Shown here: positions 1 to 13,411 of the stretch, piece after piece
Layout of the letters: each line of letters begins with the position of its first letter
How positions within the stretch are numbered: position 1 is the stretch's first letter
Origin: Stercorarius parasiticus
Taxonomy: Eukaryota > Chordata > Aves > Charadriiformes > Stercorariidae
Length of the DNA stretch: 64,000 bases
NCBI GenBank assembly: GCA_013396915.1
Contig: VWZL01002043.1
Coordinates: 809,813-873,812, forward strand
Reading direction: 5' to 3'
The notes under the pieces: generated by a model
Databases searched by the model: none
What the model was told of the DNA's origin: nothing
The model's input: the letters and a program-made list of their open reading frames with translations, nothing else
Translations under genes and position numbers: made by a program

Positions 1-2481
1 AGTTAAATTTAGGTCCTGTCACAGGATGTGGATGTAGATGTAGACAGAATCTGGGGTCAGATTTCATCAAGATTTTACTTGTGGCCCCTTTTGCTCAAAT
101 TGGAAATGCTCATCGTTAGTTACACGGGACCAGTGCCACCACAGTCTCACTAGTTTTGGCCATGCTGCATGGCAAACATTTTTGCCTGATAGAGAATTCT
201 TTGTTAAACACTGAGGAAGTTTCATTTTGGTTTTAAGTGCAAAAATACTGGATTGTCTTCCTTCTTAATAATGACAAAACATGTAAAAAGGTAACATGGT
301 CAAAACCATCCTTGCTTTACTTCTGCTTCCTAGGTCTTCATTTCCCTTGTTTCTTGCTCGCTGCTGTGGCTACATAAGAACCGTCCCTGTGGTATGTCCA
401 AGGGCAGCCTGGGTTTGTAGCTAAGCAAAGACGCCCACCGACCTTTAGGTACCCAAATAACGAGGGCAGCAGAGAGAGAGAGCGAGACACTTCCAGGACT
501 TGGTTCTTCACCTGGCAGCCTCTAACAAGCCCAGGGCAACTCCGTGCCTGACTTGGTTTAAGCAGGATGGATTCAGGCCAGAGCATTTATAAAAATGACA
601 GTAGCAGACTTCAACAGCTGAATGTTTGCTCTTGCTTGGAGCCTTACAGTTTTCGTTCTCTTGTTATTAGAAAACCCCTGAAATTTCACAATTTCCTTTA
701 TGTAGAAAAAAAGGAAAAAACTTTTCACCAAACCATTTCATATTAGCAGTACCGAAACATTTAATTTTGCCTAGTTTGTTAAACGTAAAAATCAAGCCAT
801 GCTATAAGAAAATTAATTTGTTCAAAACACAAAGGAAATTAAGTGTTTTGCATTCAAAACCATGCTGAAAGTGCTTTATGAAACATTTTCATCTCTACAA
901 CTTCATGAGCCATTTCCGAGCAGCTGTATTTCAGTTTTCTTTAGGCATTCTTACCTGACTTCAACGCTAACGGACGGCATTACCCAGCTGCTCCCTTTTT
1001 CCTGGACAATTGCACTGTGGCTCTACTTTTTGTATTTTTGGCTGACATAGAGATTTTTCTGAGGTTGTGAAATCTAAATAGAGGGGAAAAAACTTACTGC
1101 CTCATCCTGAGGGGAGAGAATCCTTGACAGAGGAGGGGGGCAGAAACCTGAGTACATGATGGGGTGAATGGTGTCCTGAGTGTAATACCTGAGCAGCTTT
1201 TGCCGTTTCACAGCTTCTTCTATTCCACCCCAAGGTCTGGCACGGTACCCCAAGCATTCTCTTTGGTTTAGATTCTGGATTCTGGTTCCTTTTTTTTTTT
1301 TTATTCTTTTTGTGGCTATTATTTCTTTCTGTGGCCTTGGGCAGATACAGCACAAGATTTATTAGTGGCAGATTTAAATCTCTTGCTGTGCAGCCTGAGA
1401 TTTGTAGGGTACGGATAAAAACCTTTCCATTGAGTTATAGTTTTTAAAATGAAGACAGGAGCAAAATCCTTGCTGGTCAGCCAAAAATCCAAGGCGGTGT
1501 TTCTCTGTCATACTTCCATGTGCTGTGCGGCTTTCATTTTTAATTAATCCAGTCTGTTTGGTTTCTGTCAGAAGTTTATAAGCTTCTCTGTTAATTTGCT
1601 GATGAATCCCCTACTGAGTTATAATTATAATCTTCATTGTGATCCTTCTTACGAAGACAAAGGAGATAGGATTTTGGCATCAGCGTAACCTCACATCAGT
1701 AATATTGTAAACGTTGGAATGAGCTCTTCTTTTAAGTATTTTATAAACACCTTCAAAATTACAAAAACATTGTGATGATTAAACAAGTGATTGATAGGTC
1801 ACTGTGTACGATAAATTATCCTTATCGCAGTCACTTCATGGGTGGCATATGAATAGCAGGTAATTACCATCTATTTTTATATTACAGGTACTGTAGCTGC
1901 AGTCTTTAGATCCAAGCAGGAATCTGTCAGGAAGAGCGAGCCTCTTCAGTTTTCACCACCCCAGTGTCTCTGAGATGCTGAGATCATCTCAAGCAGCTAG
2001 GGTCCATCGCAGAAGAATAAAGCTGAAGATGGCTTGAATCCTTCCCCCCTCCCTCTGCAGCAGGCATTTCACGCCAACCAAAGCAAAGCCTACGATATTA
2101 GTTACAAATCAAGTCAGCTTAATAGGAGCACCGGAGTATTTCTGGAAGATCACAGCCAGCCCCTCTTCTGCTTTCATTAACACCCCCTGGTGCTGGAGAG
2201 TTTTTTCTCGTGTTAAGAGCTAACTTACGTGGGGCTTGCAGTCTGCCCTAGTGCTGACCTTTGACTCTGAGGGGTTTTCCCAGGACACAGCATCACCCAG
2301 ACAAACTGACATTTAGAGAACGCTCTTACAGAAGTAGGCAATGTACTGCCACAGAATAAGATGTCATCCATCAGACGGAAAGGAGAAATTCTGGTATGTG
2401 CAGCTGCAGGTCGACGCTTTTACTGTCCTTGTCAGTACCATGTCATGATTACTTACATTATAGGTAAGTAAAGCAGCTATT

Positions 2482-2775
2482 GAATCACAGAATTGCTGGG
2501 GCTGGAAGGTACCTCCACGGATTGTCTAGTACAAACCCCTACTCAATGCAGGGTCAACTGGAGCAGGCTGACCAGCACTTTATTCAGAATATCTCCAAGG
2601 ATGGAGACTCCACAAGCTTTTTAGGCAACTTATTACACTGTTTGACCACTCTCACAGTAAAAAAAAACAAGGTTTTTTTTCTTATATTTAAGTTGAATTT
2701 CCTGTATTTCAATTTTTGCCCATTCACTCTTATGCTCTCATTACATACAGGCTCCTTATTTTCTAGCACAGAGAA
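2482..2775 (-). repeat. CR1 LINE fragment, old
   Basis: The plus strand begins GAATCACAGAATTG and continues with the degenerate CR1 blocks GGCTGGAAGGTACC and CTCCAAGGATGGAGACTCCAC, then a frame ending in GCCCATTCACTC. This is the reverse complement of the CR1 3' end, so the element lies on the minus strand, 5'-truncated. Divergence from the consensus and an inserted A/T tract suggest an old copy. The right boundary is approximate. Confidence 0.85.
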
Positions 2776-5700
2776 GCATAGCCAAGGGAACTGTGCCTAT
2801 CACTACTGTTTCATAAGACATAACTGTATTTAAATATAAAATTGCATCTCCAGTCTGGAAAGTAACTGTGTAGAAGAGGCAGTGTGGATGGCAGATAGAT
2901 TTCCCTAATTTTCAATACTGTTCACAGTGTTCAACACAGGCTTTTCCAAAGAATCTATGCTCCTAACTCCTAAATGCATGCTGGCCCTTGAGAACTCAAG
3001 GCTCGTAGGCTGCAGCTAAAAAACACTCTAAAAAGCACCAGGAGGCAGCTCTGGGCACTGACCTACTCTGGCTGTACTGGCTGACCATTAACCAGGTCCC
3101 CAGTTTGCCCTGTGCCAGCTAGCTCTTGTCCAGAAAATTCCCAGCCTGGTTTAGGGAGTGGCATAGGCCACAGATCGTTTCCACTGGGTATTTGGGATGA
3201 GCCCCATGGTTTGGGAGCATAAAAGGGTCTGCAGCATGGATGTGAGCTGTGTGGAGCCAGAAGGCCTCAGGAGGGAAACAAGCCCTTGCGCAGATGTAGC
3301 TGCGGGACCTTTCACTGCTGAGCATTTTGCAACTTGACTGTCTACTTTGTTCTCCTACCAAATACACGCTTAGGACAAGAGAAGCTTTTCTAATTCCTTT
3401 TTCTCATATAATGATTTTGTAGGTTTTAAATGTGCTCAGAAGTGTTGGTGTTGACCTTGTGCCCAGCTAAAGCTCTTCAGACTAACTGATACACCCCGCG
3501 TGATCTCCCACAATTTCTACCTACTTAACTTCACCATCAAGTGTGAGGCTATGCAAATATTTTTGTGTGCTGACACCTTCTCAGATGCACCAGGCTGCTC
3601 TGAAGGAGCAGGGAGAACACAGCTCCCTGTAGGTTGGTGCAGCCACTTGGTGGGGCTGAGATTTGATATCAAAGCCGGAGAATAAACACCATGACGTCCT
3701 GCAGCACACAGAAACTTCCAGAGACCCCCAAGCTCACGTACGATCCTCACCAACCTGAAAGTGAGGTGGGAGACCAGCCTGGGCAGCGAGGTAGCCTTGT
3801 CCACTGGCCAGGCAGGCAGCCTGTCAGGGTGCAGGGAGCATGGGGGACATATCGAGCTTGTCCCCGTGGAGCTGGGCTGCCTCAGCAGCAAACCAGCAAT
3901 GAACCAGCAGCAAACCGTCAGGTGCTCGAATGCCCACTATCTGGGGCTCCTGATGGAAAGTCCACCTAGATGCAGGCTCATGCCTTTAACCATTAAGAGA
4001 TGGCTGGCAATCTGTTAAATCCATTAAGGGGACAAAGTGGTTACTTCTGTTAGTCCTAATCCAGAGCTGAACTGTGCTCACTCACACTTGCTGGTCAACT
4101 GGCAAGTGGGAAGGGGGTCACCCATCCCCGGCATCTGGGAAAACAAATGACCCTTTCCAACACAACACCAAATCAGAAACATCAGGTGGAAACAGGTTCT
4201 CCAAAACTGCCCAACCACAGTGACTTCAACAAGGGATAGCGAACAGCATCACTTTGCTGCAAGGAACAATTTTCGCAGGATAGGGGTACAAATCCCTTGA
4301 ATCAAGGGAGACAAAGCAAAATATGGTGATTTATTGTGTTTTGCACAACAATATAGGTGGGTTTTCCCACCCCTAAAAGAAACGCAAAGCAATTTAGTAT
4401 TTTAGAACTAAACACAAAACAATTTTAGTACATTAATGCTTATGCACAAGCAGGATGCTTCTCTGTTTGGAAATGCACAAATGCAGCAAACCAGAAGTCC
4501 TAGCTTGGACATCAGAAAGGGTCTGGGACAGTGCCTCTGCACTGGGCTTTTGGGAGAGGAGAGAAGATGAAAACAGTGAAAGGTTTATTTTGACATCTTC
4601 AGTAATACTTTAAATTTTAAACTTTTTCATTTTGACTCATTAAGCTTACTGACAACAGAAAACCCACCAAATTCTTATATTTAAGCTTTTTTGATTGCTG
4701 GCAAATTAAAACCCGATATTAAGAAATCAGTTATTCAACATAAAATGAAGTCACCGCCAACTATTTGCATTACAGTAGGTACAACCGGGCTCGCTTTGCA
4801 GTTGCCATGGGCAGCAAAACATCAGGGGCAAAATCTTTAGTGGCTCTTTATTGTGTGAGTGACTCGAGCTTGTGAGAAACCTACCTCTTCTGGTTTGCCT
4901 AAGGCACCAAAATACCCCAGAGCCAGCATCCAGTACAACCAGAATGTAATTACACCGTGGAAGCACACTATCTGCACTCATATGAACAGTCAGAGCCTGA
5001 AAACAAGTATTGCTCTCAATTTTCCTGGAAAGCACAAGCAAGAATATTAGTTTACTCTATTTCATTGTGGAAAATACAGACAAAGTACAGAAAAGGCAGA
5101 TGCTCCTCTAAAGGCTTAGACACATCAGAGCCATAGATTCTGTAAAAATTATTTTTAACACTATTCTTACTTTTGATCTTGCTGAGAGTGGGAAGGAAGT
5201 CAGGGTCTAACCGCTCCAGGGATTCGGGTAAAAACGGTGGCATGCAGGTGAAATGTCGTAATAACCTAATGGATTTTGGTTGGAAATTATAAATTGAGGT
5301 CGGACTTTAATGTAATTCGACTCCTTCTCTTATATACCTCTCTTGCCTATTTCCAAAAATTTTTCACCGTGCTTCTTTAGATAAAAGCCTTTAGTAATTA
5401 ATCAGAATTAGTGGCAAGGAACTACACCCAGGCGTCACCAGGGGGAGCTTGCATGCCAAAAATCCCATTGACTTTTTTTTTTAATCACTCCGCTATCTTG
5501 GGCATGGCAAGGAGATTGTAAACTGAATTTATATAATTTCTCCTCATTTCTAAAAGAGAATAAAAAACCCTGCTGCCTCCCTTTTCCTTTGGGAGGGGGA
5601 CAGCTAGCCTGTGGGTACGCTGTTACTGTGGGAGACAGGCAGCCACTTACTCTGCCGCCCCGGTCATTCACCCCCTCTCTTCAGCCGTGTTCTCACTGCC

Positions 5701-5924
5701 TCCAGCTCCTCTCCATTCAGCTGGCCTCGTCTTTCTTGAGTGTGATGTCTCAAAATGTGCATGGGTTTCCTATGCCTTACCAGCTGCTCGCCAGGTGTGG
5801 GTGCAACCTTGGTGTTTCCTTGTCACCTGGAAAGATGCTGTTGCAGGGAGTAGCCCACGAACCTGCACCGTTTCCAGGGTTTACCAGACACCTGTTTACA
5901 TGTACTTCTTGCTGTGTGCATGAC

Positions 5925-6245
5925 ACAGAATCATAGAATCATAGAATGGTTCAGGTTAGAAGGGACCTTGATGATCACCTAGTTCCAACCCCCTGCCCTG
6001 GGCAGGGACACCTCCCACTAGACCAGGCTGCTCAAAGCCCCATCCAGCCTGGCCTTGAACACCTCTCAGGATGGGGCAGCCACAGCTTCCCTGGGCAACC
6101 TGTTCCAGTGTCTCACCACCCTCACAGTAAAGAATTTCTTCCTAATATCTAATCTAAATCTGCCCTGTTTCAGTTTAAAACCATTACCCCTTGTCCTATC
6201 GCTCCACTCCCTTATAAAGAGTCCCTCCCTGCAGTAAAGGAGCAC
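5925..6245 (-). repeat. CR1 LINE fragment, well preserved
   Basis: The plus strand starts with two copies of the terminal AATCATAG repeat. It then shows GAAGGGACCTTGATGATCACC, GGGCAGGGACACCTCCCAC, GGCCTTGAACACCTC and the final CCATTACCCCTTGTCCTATCG block. Orientation is minus and the element is 5'-truncated at about 6245. It is one of the two best-preserved copies here, so relatively young. Confidence 0.95.
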
Positions 6246-8539
6246 CTTGAGCTGAGGGAATCATAACAAACATTTTATGTTTCTTATTCTGCTTCTGAGT
6301 GGTCATTAGATCCCTCAGTTCTTGTAAATGTATTCTTAAAATTAGTTACTCTGAAGATTGCCCCACGGAATAACATTGGTTCACAAGTTGGGTGAGTGCT
6401 GCAAAAACTGAAAAATCCTCCCACTGTTTCAAGAAAAATTAGCAGCTACACCAGATGAGAGCTTTTTAAACAACATCCTTCTGGCCCGTGCAGCTCACAG
6501 GAAAATGAATCCCTTTTCAGATCCATATGCTTGCTGCAGTATTTCCTGTGTTTTTCTGGTCACATTCACACGCATATTTCATGCGAGTGTTCAGTCCTAG
6601 CTGTGGGCCTGAAAGGATGTGGTTGAAATCTTCAGGCTGCTCATGTTCTTGTCTCCATGCCAAAGCTCTGGTGGATGGTTTTGGGAACTCTGTGTTCCTG
6701 CTAAACTGGGCAATGTCGCATCCCAAGGGGTGAGGGAAGGGAGAAATTATGGAAGGAAGGAGAACCACATGGCTGCCTTTAGAAAATTTTTCCTTTTCAA
6801 TAAATTCAGACTACTAGGCCTCTACTTCAAAAGGAAAAAAAAAATCAAATTGTAAAAAAACCAAACAGCATCCCCACCACAAGAAACCCAACACAGATGG
6901 TCCCTGAGAGTCAGAAGCAAGGTTTCTCTTAGCCTAACCACAGAAATAAGGACCACGTTGTTCAGAGACAGAGATATCACAAAGCTAACATACTCCTTAG
7001 GACATTTACTCGGGTCAGAGTGAAACCTGATGGTAACAAGTTAAATAACAAATGGTTAGCTACTGCCCTTGAAGAGCAGCTTGTGGGCAGGAGCTGCTCT
7101 CAAGGAAATCATTGCGCTTTTCAAACCTCCCAGCCTTGACTCCAGGAGAAGAGGGTGCGGGTGGTGAGAGCTCTGCCGAGGGGCTGCGAGCCTGTGCCAA
7201 CACACACATGGTCATAAGGAAGAGCACAGCTGATGGAGTCTCATCTGGAAGGTCATGGGATGATTTTGCTGTACCAGTCACTGCTCAGTGCACGGTGGTG
7301 CCATTCATGCTACACAACTTCACTATGGACCTTGGGCTTGCTGTCTTTTGACAGCTCTGCCTTTTGGAGGGGGAGATTTTTATAAATTGAATCTGACTTC
7401 ATGGAGAGGAGATGTTAATAGATGTAGAGGAACGGCAGAAATATGCAGTTAGATTCAAATGCAGGGAAGACTTTTCTTTTAAGGATAAATGAAATGAGAC
7501 ACGAGTCTGCGTAGTATGGAGGCTTTTTAGGAAAATACTGCTTAGAGAGATACCTCTGTATTTATACACTGTACCTATCTCTATCTCCAGAAGACCCCAG
7601 TATAAACTGAGCGAGCTCCCCCACTATGTCCCTGGTGGGACCGTAGGAAGATCGTGCTCCCCCAGGTGGGGCTGATCTGTGGCAGGAGGAGTGAGGACCT
7701 GACAAATGCACTCGATCCTGCAGCTCCCATCCAGGAGCCCAGGAGATGTCAAACACTGAACAGGAGCAGCATGTAGTCTAGGTCTTCGTTCGGTCATCTC
7801 GCTTGGGATCATATTCAGGATTTGAAATGCTTGAGATGAAACAAAGGGGTAATTATTATTTATTACACCAGGGCTCGCTGGAGTCTGTGTCTGCCATGTG
7901 GCTTGGTTGTTAACCTCCAGCATAGAACATACAGCTAAAGCCAGGAAATAAAATTTAATGCCCTGCCAAATGACTGGCTTCGTAAGAACCTTACATCTTC
8001 TCCTACAAAAATATTATCTTTTCTTCAAAAGCTGTTTCAGTTCAGACCAGAACACTGCCAAAATCTTTGGAATTTCGCTATAAATACATCTTATGATATA
8101 AAGTAACCTGAACAACAAATGTTACCCTTCCTGGGCTTTCTACTTTATATTTTAAAATAGGTATTAAGTCTCCCACGTTCTCTTTCTATGGTGTTATCTC
8201 TTAAAAGGTTGACTTTTTAATGTCGTCTATTATTGCCTAGAAGCAATTAATAATACTATGATGTTTACACTGCTCTATATTTAGTACAACAATGCTTAAT
8301 AACACAATTTTCAAGCCATAAATGCTGTTTCATGGACATTTGTAAGATTACCCTCCTATCATAAAAATGAAGTCATACCCCCCAAAAGAGACCAGTTTAG
8401 TATTCTTTGCATGAAGATTAGAAAGAGCCATCAGATATGTGATGTGGCCTTCACATTGAACCGAATAAAGTCAGTGGAAATAGTCCCCTAGGCTTTGGTC
8501 GGTGTTGGATCAGGCCCTTAAACCGCACGTGGTAATTTA

Positions 8540-8940
8540 GGGACCCATATTAGCGCTCAGCTCAATCTTTTGTTTTTTCACACGCCAGGTAATAGTGGCA
8601 GATGACAAGTTATAACACAAACATCCCAGTTTTGCTGTAGAGCAGATGTCAAGCTTAATCTCCACTGAACGCCTCGGTCTCTCTAAAGGTACTGTGGTAT
8701 TTATTGCAGCCGGGGCCAGAGTCATTTTGAAGCAGAAGCCGCCAGCTGTGTGAAATGAAACGTATTCAAAGCTGCCAACAGTAAGAAATTAAATACAGAC
8801 TGCGGCGGCGTCTGCCAACTTTTTGGGCAGTAGCAGAATGGTGGCAGCCAACTGAACTTGAGATGGCAGCAATCTAATGCACCCATTCACCAACCCAGTG
8901 AGTCACTAATTAATTTAGGCCGATTTTTTTTTTTTAAATT
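8540..8940. promoter_or_regulatory. Candidate conserved noncoding element
   Basis: This 400-base stretch has no repeat signature and no coding frame. Its composition is balanced and non-repetitive, with a cluster of CpGs near 8801-8812 and a homeodomain-like core TAATTAATTTA near 8909, which gives it an element-like texture. That is an impression only: nothing here proves conservation or function. Confidence 0.15.
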
Positions 8941-11603
8941 GTATTTACTGTCATACTACTGTACAAGTGTGACAAATGAGAGAGGAGGGTAGAGAGAGTG
9001 AGAAAAAGAGACCAAGCACTGGAAGGTAGCATCTTGGAAAAGAACCGTACCATAGCCAGGAAATTTGTTCAAGGCCACACTACATTACGTGGTGTGTTTG
9101 CTTCGAGGTGCAGTCTGATGAAGACGTGGGACAGAATGGTATATAAATAAAGAGAAGAACTACTTTTGAAACCAAAGTTGCATCTTTCTTTAGTGACTTG
9201 GTTACGCAAAAGGAAAAAAAACTATAATGGTGCAAGATTGCAGCATGAATTTTCTTATCCCATTGCTTCAGAAGGCCCAGGCAGCCATGGGAATTCCACC
9301 CATGAAGGTAAACGCACTGATGGAGCTTTGCCATGTCACAACACATGAACAACCAAGAGCAGCGCACACAGATAGTGAGGCAGAGCTTTGCTTTCTGCTA
9401 CCCAAGGAACAACATCTTGAGATAGATCTTGTACCTAAAAGGAATGGATCGAAGAATGGGTGTCACTAAGCTGAAGAAAAGATGCTGCTCCAGGAACATG
9501 GCAGGCCTGCTCAAGGATTAGAGGAGGACTTGGCCCTGACCTTGGGGATTGCTGCAGCTACTGGGTGGTGCCTGCTTTTGTGGAGCAGCCCTAGCATCTG
9601 CCCAGTGTTTATTGCAACCCTTTAGCCCACTGGAAAAGCAAAGGGGTCTGAAATACATACTCGGGACTGAAAAGGTAGTTGAAAACCATCTCCTTCTCTT
9701 GTTCTGGCCTCGTGGCTCATGTGCCGCACAATCACATTTAAAAAAAAAAAAAAAGAAAATGAAAGATCATCATTGGAGAGACTGGGAAAATGTAATACCC
9801 TGAGCCAAAGTGGTTTACCCACGTAAGAAAAGTCTGACTGAGCACCAGCTCAGTCTGTGAATTTTCACAAACCTGGGCTTGATGTTCAGAAAACTGCGTA
9901 AGACGTGTTATATTGTGGATAATATTAATTTCCTAAAAATCAAATTTAAGCCAGTGTATGAAGCAGAAATCACAGAAAGACACAGGTTTTTTTCTTTGCA
10001 GCATGATATGATGCTTCTTGTTCTTACTCTGATGTGTTTAGTTACTGCTAGAGCTCTTCACAGTTTGCCATATAAGAGGACAGCCAGTAAAATTATACAA
10101 GTTTCTGTAGTCACTGCTTAAGACTTACAAACTTCATTCCTCTGCCACTTGGAAATAAATTTAGCCTGAGATTTTTGTTCCACGACGATCCTCGTGGGCT
10201 CTGAACTCAGTGCTTACCACACTAACAATAATCCTTTATGTCTCCAGACTCTACCCGTGTTCCTTGTTAACCTTCAGTCACAAAGTAATGAGATGCATCA
10301 GACATCATCAAGCTGGCCTAAGGGGTTACAAATTTGGATGAGGGCCACATACTGTACTAATTGCTTCTAATAAATTACATATTTCAGGAGGGACATCATG
10401 ATTTTAATCATTTATTCTGCATGTTGTTTCCTTTGGAGACAAGAACAAGCAGGCACTAAACAAGCCGAGCATCTGAAATTCATGGCAGAAGCTAGAAAGA
10501 GCTCATTTAATATCAACCATCATTGTAAATACTAGAATTATGCATGTATCAAATCCCTGGGTCTGAACACTTTGGGAACAGCCAATGAGTCCTGGTTGTT
10601 TTAATGAGTCAAACCAAAATGATGTCTTTGAATGTTCCTTAGATTTATAACAACTCAGATTTAATCCCATTTCAAATATTGTAGCTGGGGCCTAGCTCAA
10701 GAAAAAAGTCTTTGTTTCTATGCAAAGAAAAATACATTAAGAGGGGAATTTAAACGATGTATTTCCCAAAAGGCTGAGAGTGAAAACAGTCAAACGTACC
10801 TTTCACCTCTGTGGGGAAAGACTTTAATTATGATTTGATGGCAGCTAATTGCAAAGGTGGTCCAGTGAACACAGAAATCTGTGAGAACTTTCTTCAAAGC
10901 CTGCTGAAATTAGTAGGATCTAGATGCTGATCTAAATAGCCTCCTGCAGGGTGAACTAGGATGAGTAAAGGTTTCCCATTTCCCTGACCTCTAGTACACC
11001 CACACCAGTAGTCTCACTGTTAATGAAATCCTCGAACCGCTTAGGAACGTGCACTTCCTTCACAGAGGGGGACCTTGGTGGTATTTAAATAGCTGCTAGT
11101 ATTAATAGCAATAGCTGGTAGATAATGTGGACACTTGGGAGCTCAAGGGATCAAAGCAGGTTTGGGAACAGCTCAGGCTGTCTTCTGTTTGTCTTTGTAA
11201 ACCTTGCTTCCCGTCACTTTGGTCTGCGTTTCCTTTCAAGGATGAACTGAGACACCAAAGAAAACGTGACTATGTAGGTAAAAGGAAACCTGCCTGGGAA
11301 CAAAGTATGCCTTGGGATGGAAAGTTGCGGTTGTAGCTCTGAGACTCAGATGTGCTCTTCTGATTTTCAAGTGGTGATGAGACACCAAGGAAGCACCATT
11401 ACCTGGGATAAATGCAATCTGCTTCTGCCTTGGGAGTCTAAGCTGCCTTCCAGTTTGTCGCTCTCTACCTGGGGGGGCTATTGGCCCATTTTAGCCTTCT
11501 TTGGCAAGTGTGAGGGAGAAAGGGTGAGAATCCAGCAAGACTTCCAGTAGCTACTCTAACCCACTGACCAGAATAATGAAAATATGTCTAAAGATGCTAT
11601 CTG

Positions 11604-11652
11604 TGGATGGATGGATGGATGGATGGATGGATGGATGGATGGATGGATGGAT
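11604..11652. repeat. (TGGA)12 microsatellite
   Basis: Twelve uninterrupted TGGA units run from 11604 to 11652. Perfect tetranucleotide arrays of this length are usually polymorphic. It lies in noncoding DNA with no gene role apparent. Confidence 0.98.
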
Positions 11653-13133
11653 ATTTGTGCTAAAACAGTTGGACATCTAACTTCAATACATAGGAAAAGG
11701 ACCAAAGGATTCTTCTTGGTTTTGTCATACAGAATGAGAAGCAGCTTAGTAACTAGGAGAAACAGGCATTACACAATGAGAATTGTGCATGGAGAATGGA
11801 AAAGATTGCCCTGAGTTAAACTGGTGACTATCTGGCGACTTGAGAAACCTTCCTCTGGTTGTCTTTATGGTCTTTTTCATAGGAAGGTTCAAGCCAACCT
11901 CTGCACATGAAGAAGAAGAGCTTAAAATGAAAGAAAGTGATGGAGATTCAAGATTAGCGTACTAGAGCATTGGATGTTATAGAAGTGTGAGAGAATCTGA
12001 AGTTCAGACATAAATACCCAAGAGTAACAGAAGAAAAAAGTGACACAAATAGGGGAAATAGAGCTGATGAATCCTCAGTTAAGACTGCTGTTATACATGG
12101 AAAAAAATGTCGAAAAGAGGTAAATCACAACATCCTGAAAATATGATGCATTAATTTGGTGCAATCTTCAGATACCGACTTTTGCCAACATTACATGCTA
12201 CATAGAAGCGTGGAATTAACAAACACTATTGTAGCAGGGCTAGAAAAAGAAATATTTTTGAAAGCAAAATGGAAAACCTCTTTGACATCCTTTAGGTTTA
12301 GTAACATAATACTAACAAGAACCCTGCACTGAGTTGTTATCTGGTCTGCTGTCTGATTTGCTCTCCAGATTACCACTTAAATCAATAGCTCTCACATTGA
12401 TTTTTCCAGCGCACTGTATTCCAGTAAAAAGAACAATGCTCTGAGATGACTCAGCTATTTGCTCTGTCTTTAGGGACTCTGGTGCATTTTCGTTTAGGAA
12501 AATAAAAGCAGGAGCCAAAGTACACACGGATATATAGTAATAAGAATGTGCCTGTTGCACCATAACATGACACGGGCTCCGCAGGCACAGGGGTTTGCTA
12601 CAGCTTGCCGCAGCAACTACAGACCCGTCTCCAGCTAGAGCAAGCTGTTGTAAGGATGGAATTAAAATATTTGGGGATGATCTTAAATAATAGTATTCTT
12701 TCATTTAGGTGACTGCTATGGCAGAGGGGAAAAATATGCCCACATGTAACTATGAAGCTGATCTCCAGGTATTTACCATGACATGTAGAACCGCAGCAGT
12801 ATTGCATTTTCATTTATTTCATATATTTACATGTATTTGCATATTCCATGTAACATTTACGACAGTCCTGGTACTGTAACTAGTCATCACTATCGTCTGA
12901 TGTTGCTTACGCTTCTTTTAACCACGTTAACAATTTCCTATTTTGTTTGTAATCACAACATGCAGGTTCATTTACTCTTGCTTTCTCCCTCTTGCTTAGC
13001 CTCAGATTCATGAAACCAACAACCTTTCTCTCACACAGTTTTGCAATTATTTCCAGGAACTTGCAAGTCTATTCAATCATTGGGATGGAATTATCTCTGT
13101 TATCTCAAACTCATAAAAGTATCCAGGCTTTGC

Positions 13134-13159
13134 AAAAAAAAAAAAAAAAAAAAAAAAAA
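13134..13159. repeat. Poly(A) run of 26
   Basis: There is an uninterrupted run of 26 A on the plus strand. No recognisable retrotransposed gene sits on its 5' side (12990-13133), so it is called a simple repeat. Confidence 0.9.
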
Positions 13160-13411
13160 GCTGTTTCAAAAAATGAATTTGCTACTGCTGCAAGATTCTG
13201 TGGTGAGGATAAATAGGTGGTTAGTACCAGGCAGATAGTCACTTCAAAGTGTGAAAATCGTGATGGCTGAGCATGAACCCATCACGGCTGTGCTGCTCAT
13301 GGGCAAAGAGCCATCGCTCATGCCCCCGTGATTCCTCTGGGAGAGAAGACCCCAAGGGACGTCGCGAGGGACACGTGCCCTGCCAGGGCAGAGACAGTAC
13401 CTGCACAGTAC

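Larger units (their letters stand above)
1..13411. other. Noncoding region left of PPP1R1C exon 4
   Basis: No convincing coding exon was found on either strand. All open frames here are short, overlap one another on both strands, and resemble no family I know. Since PPP1R1C still lacks its last coding exon at 13412, this stretch is most simply the gene's last intron, but that is inferred. It holds two CR1 fragments, a TGGA microsatellite, a 15-A run at 9740-9754 and a 26-A run at 13134-13159. I checked the minus strand for codons spelling the conserved Lys-His-Leu-Lys of the PPP1R1C C-terminus. The only partial hit, near 845, has no splice acceptor beside it. Confidence 0.6.

Noticed and set aside
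835..860. Minus-strand Lys-His-Leu codons, considered as the PPP1R1C C-terminus
   Set aside because: No splice acceptor precedes them and the following residues do not match.
1074..1110. Minus-strand CTCTCCCCTCAG acceptor followed by Asp-Glu-Ala, considered as the PPP1R1C last exon
   Set aside because: The frame that follows lacks the Lys-His-Leu-Lys and Glu-rich content of the known C-terminus, so it was not called.
3517..4018. Overlapping open frames of up to 124 codons on both strands
   Set aside because: No family match and no in-phase splice sites are seen, and the frames overlap on both strands.
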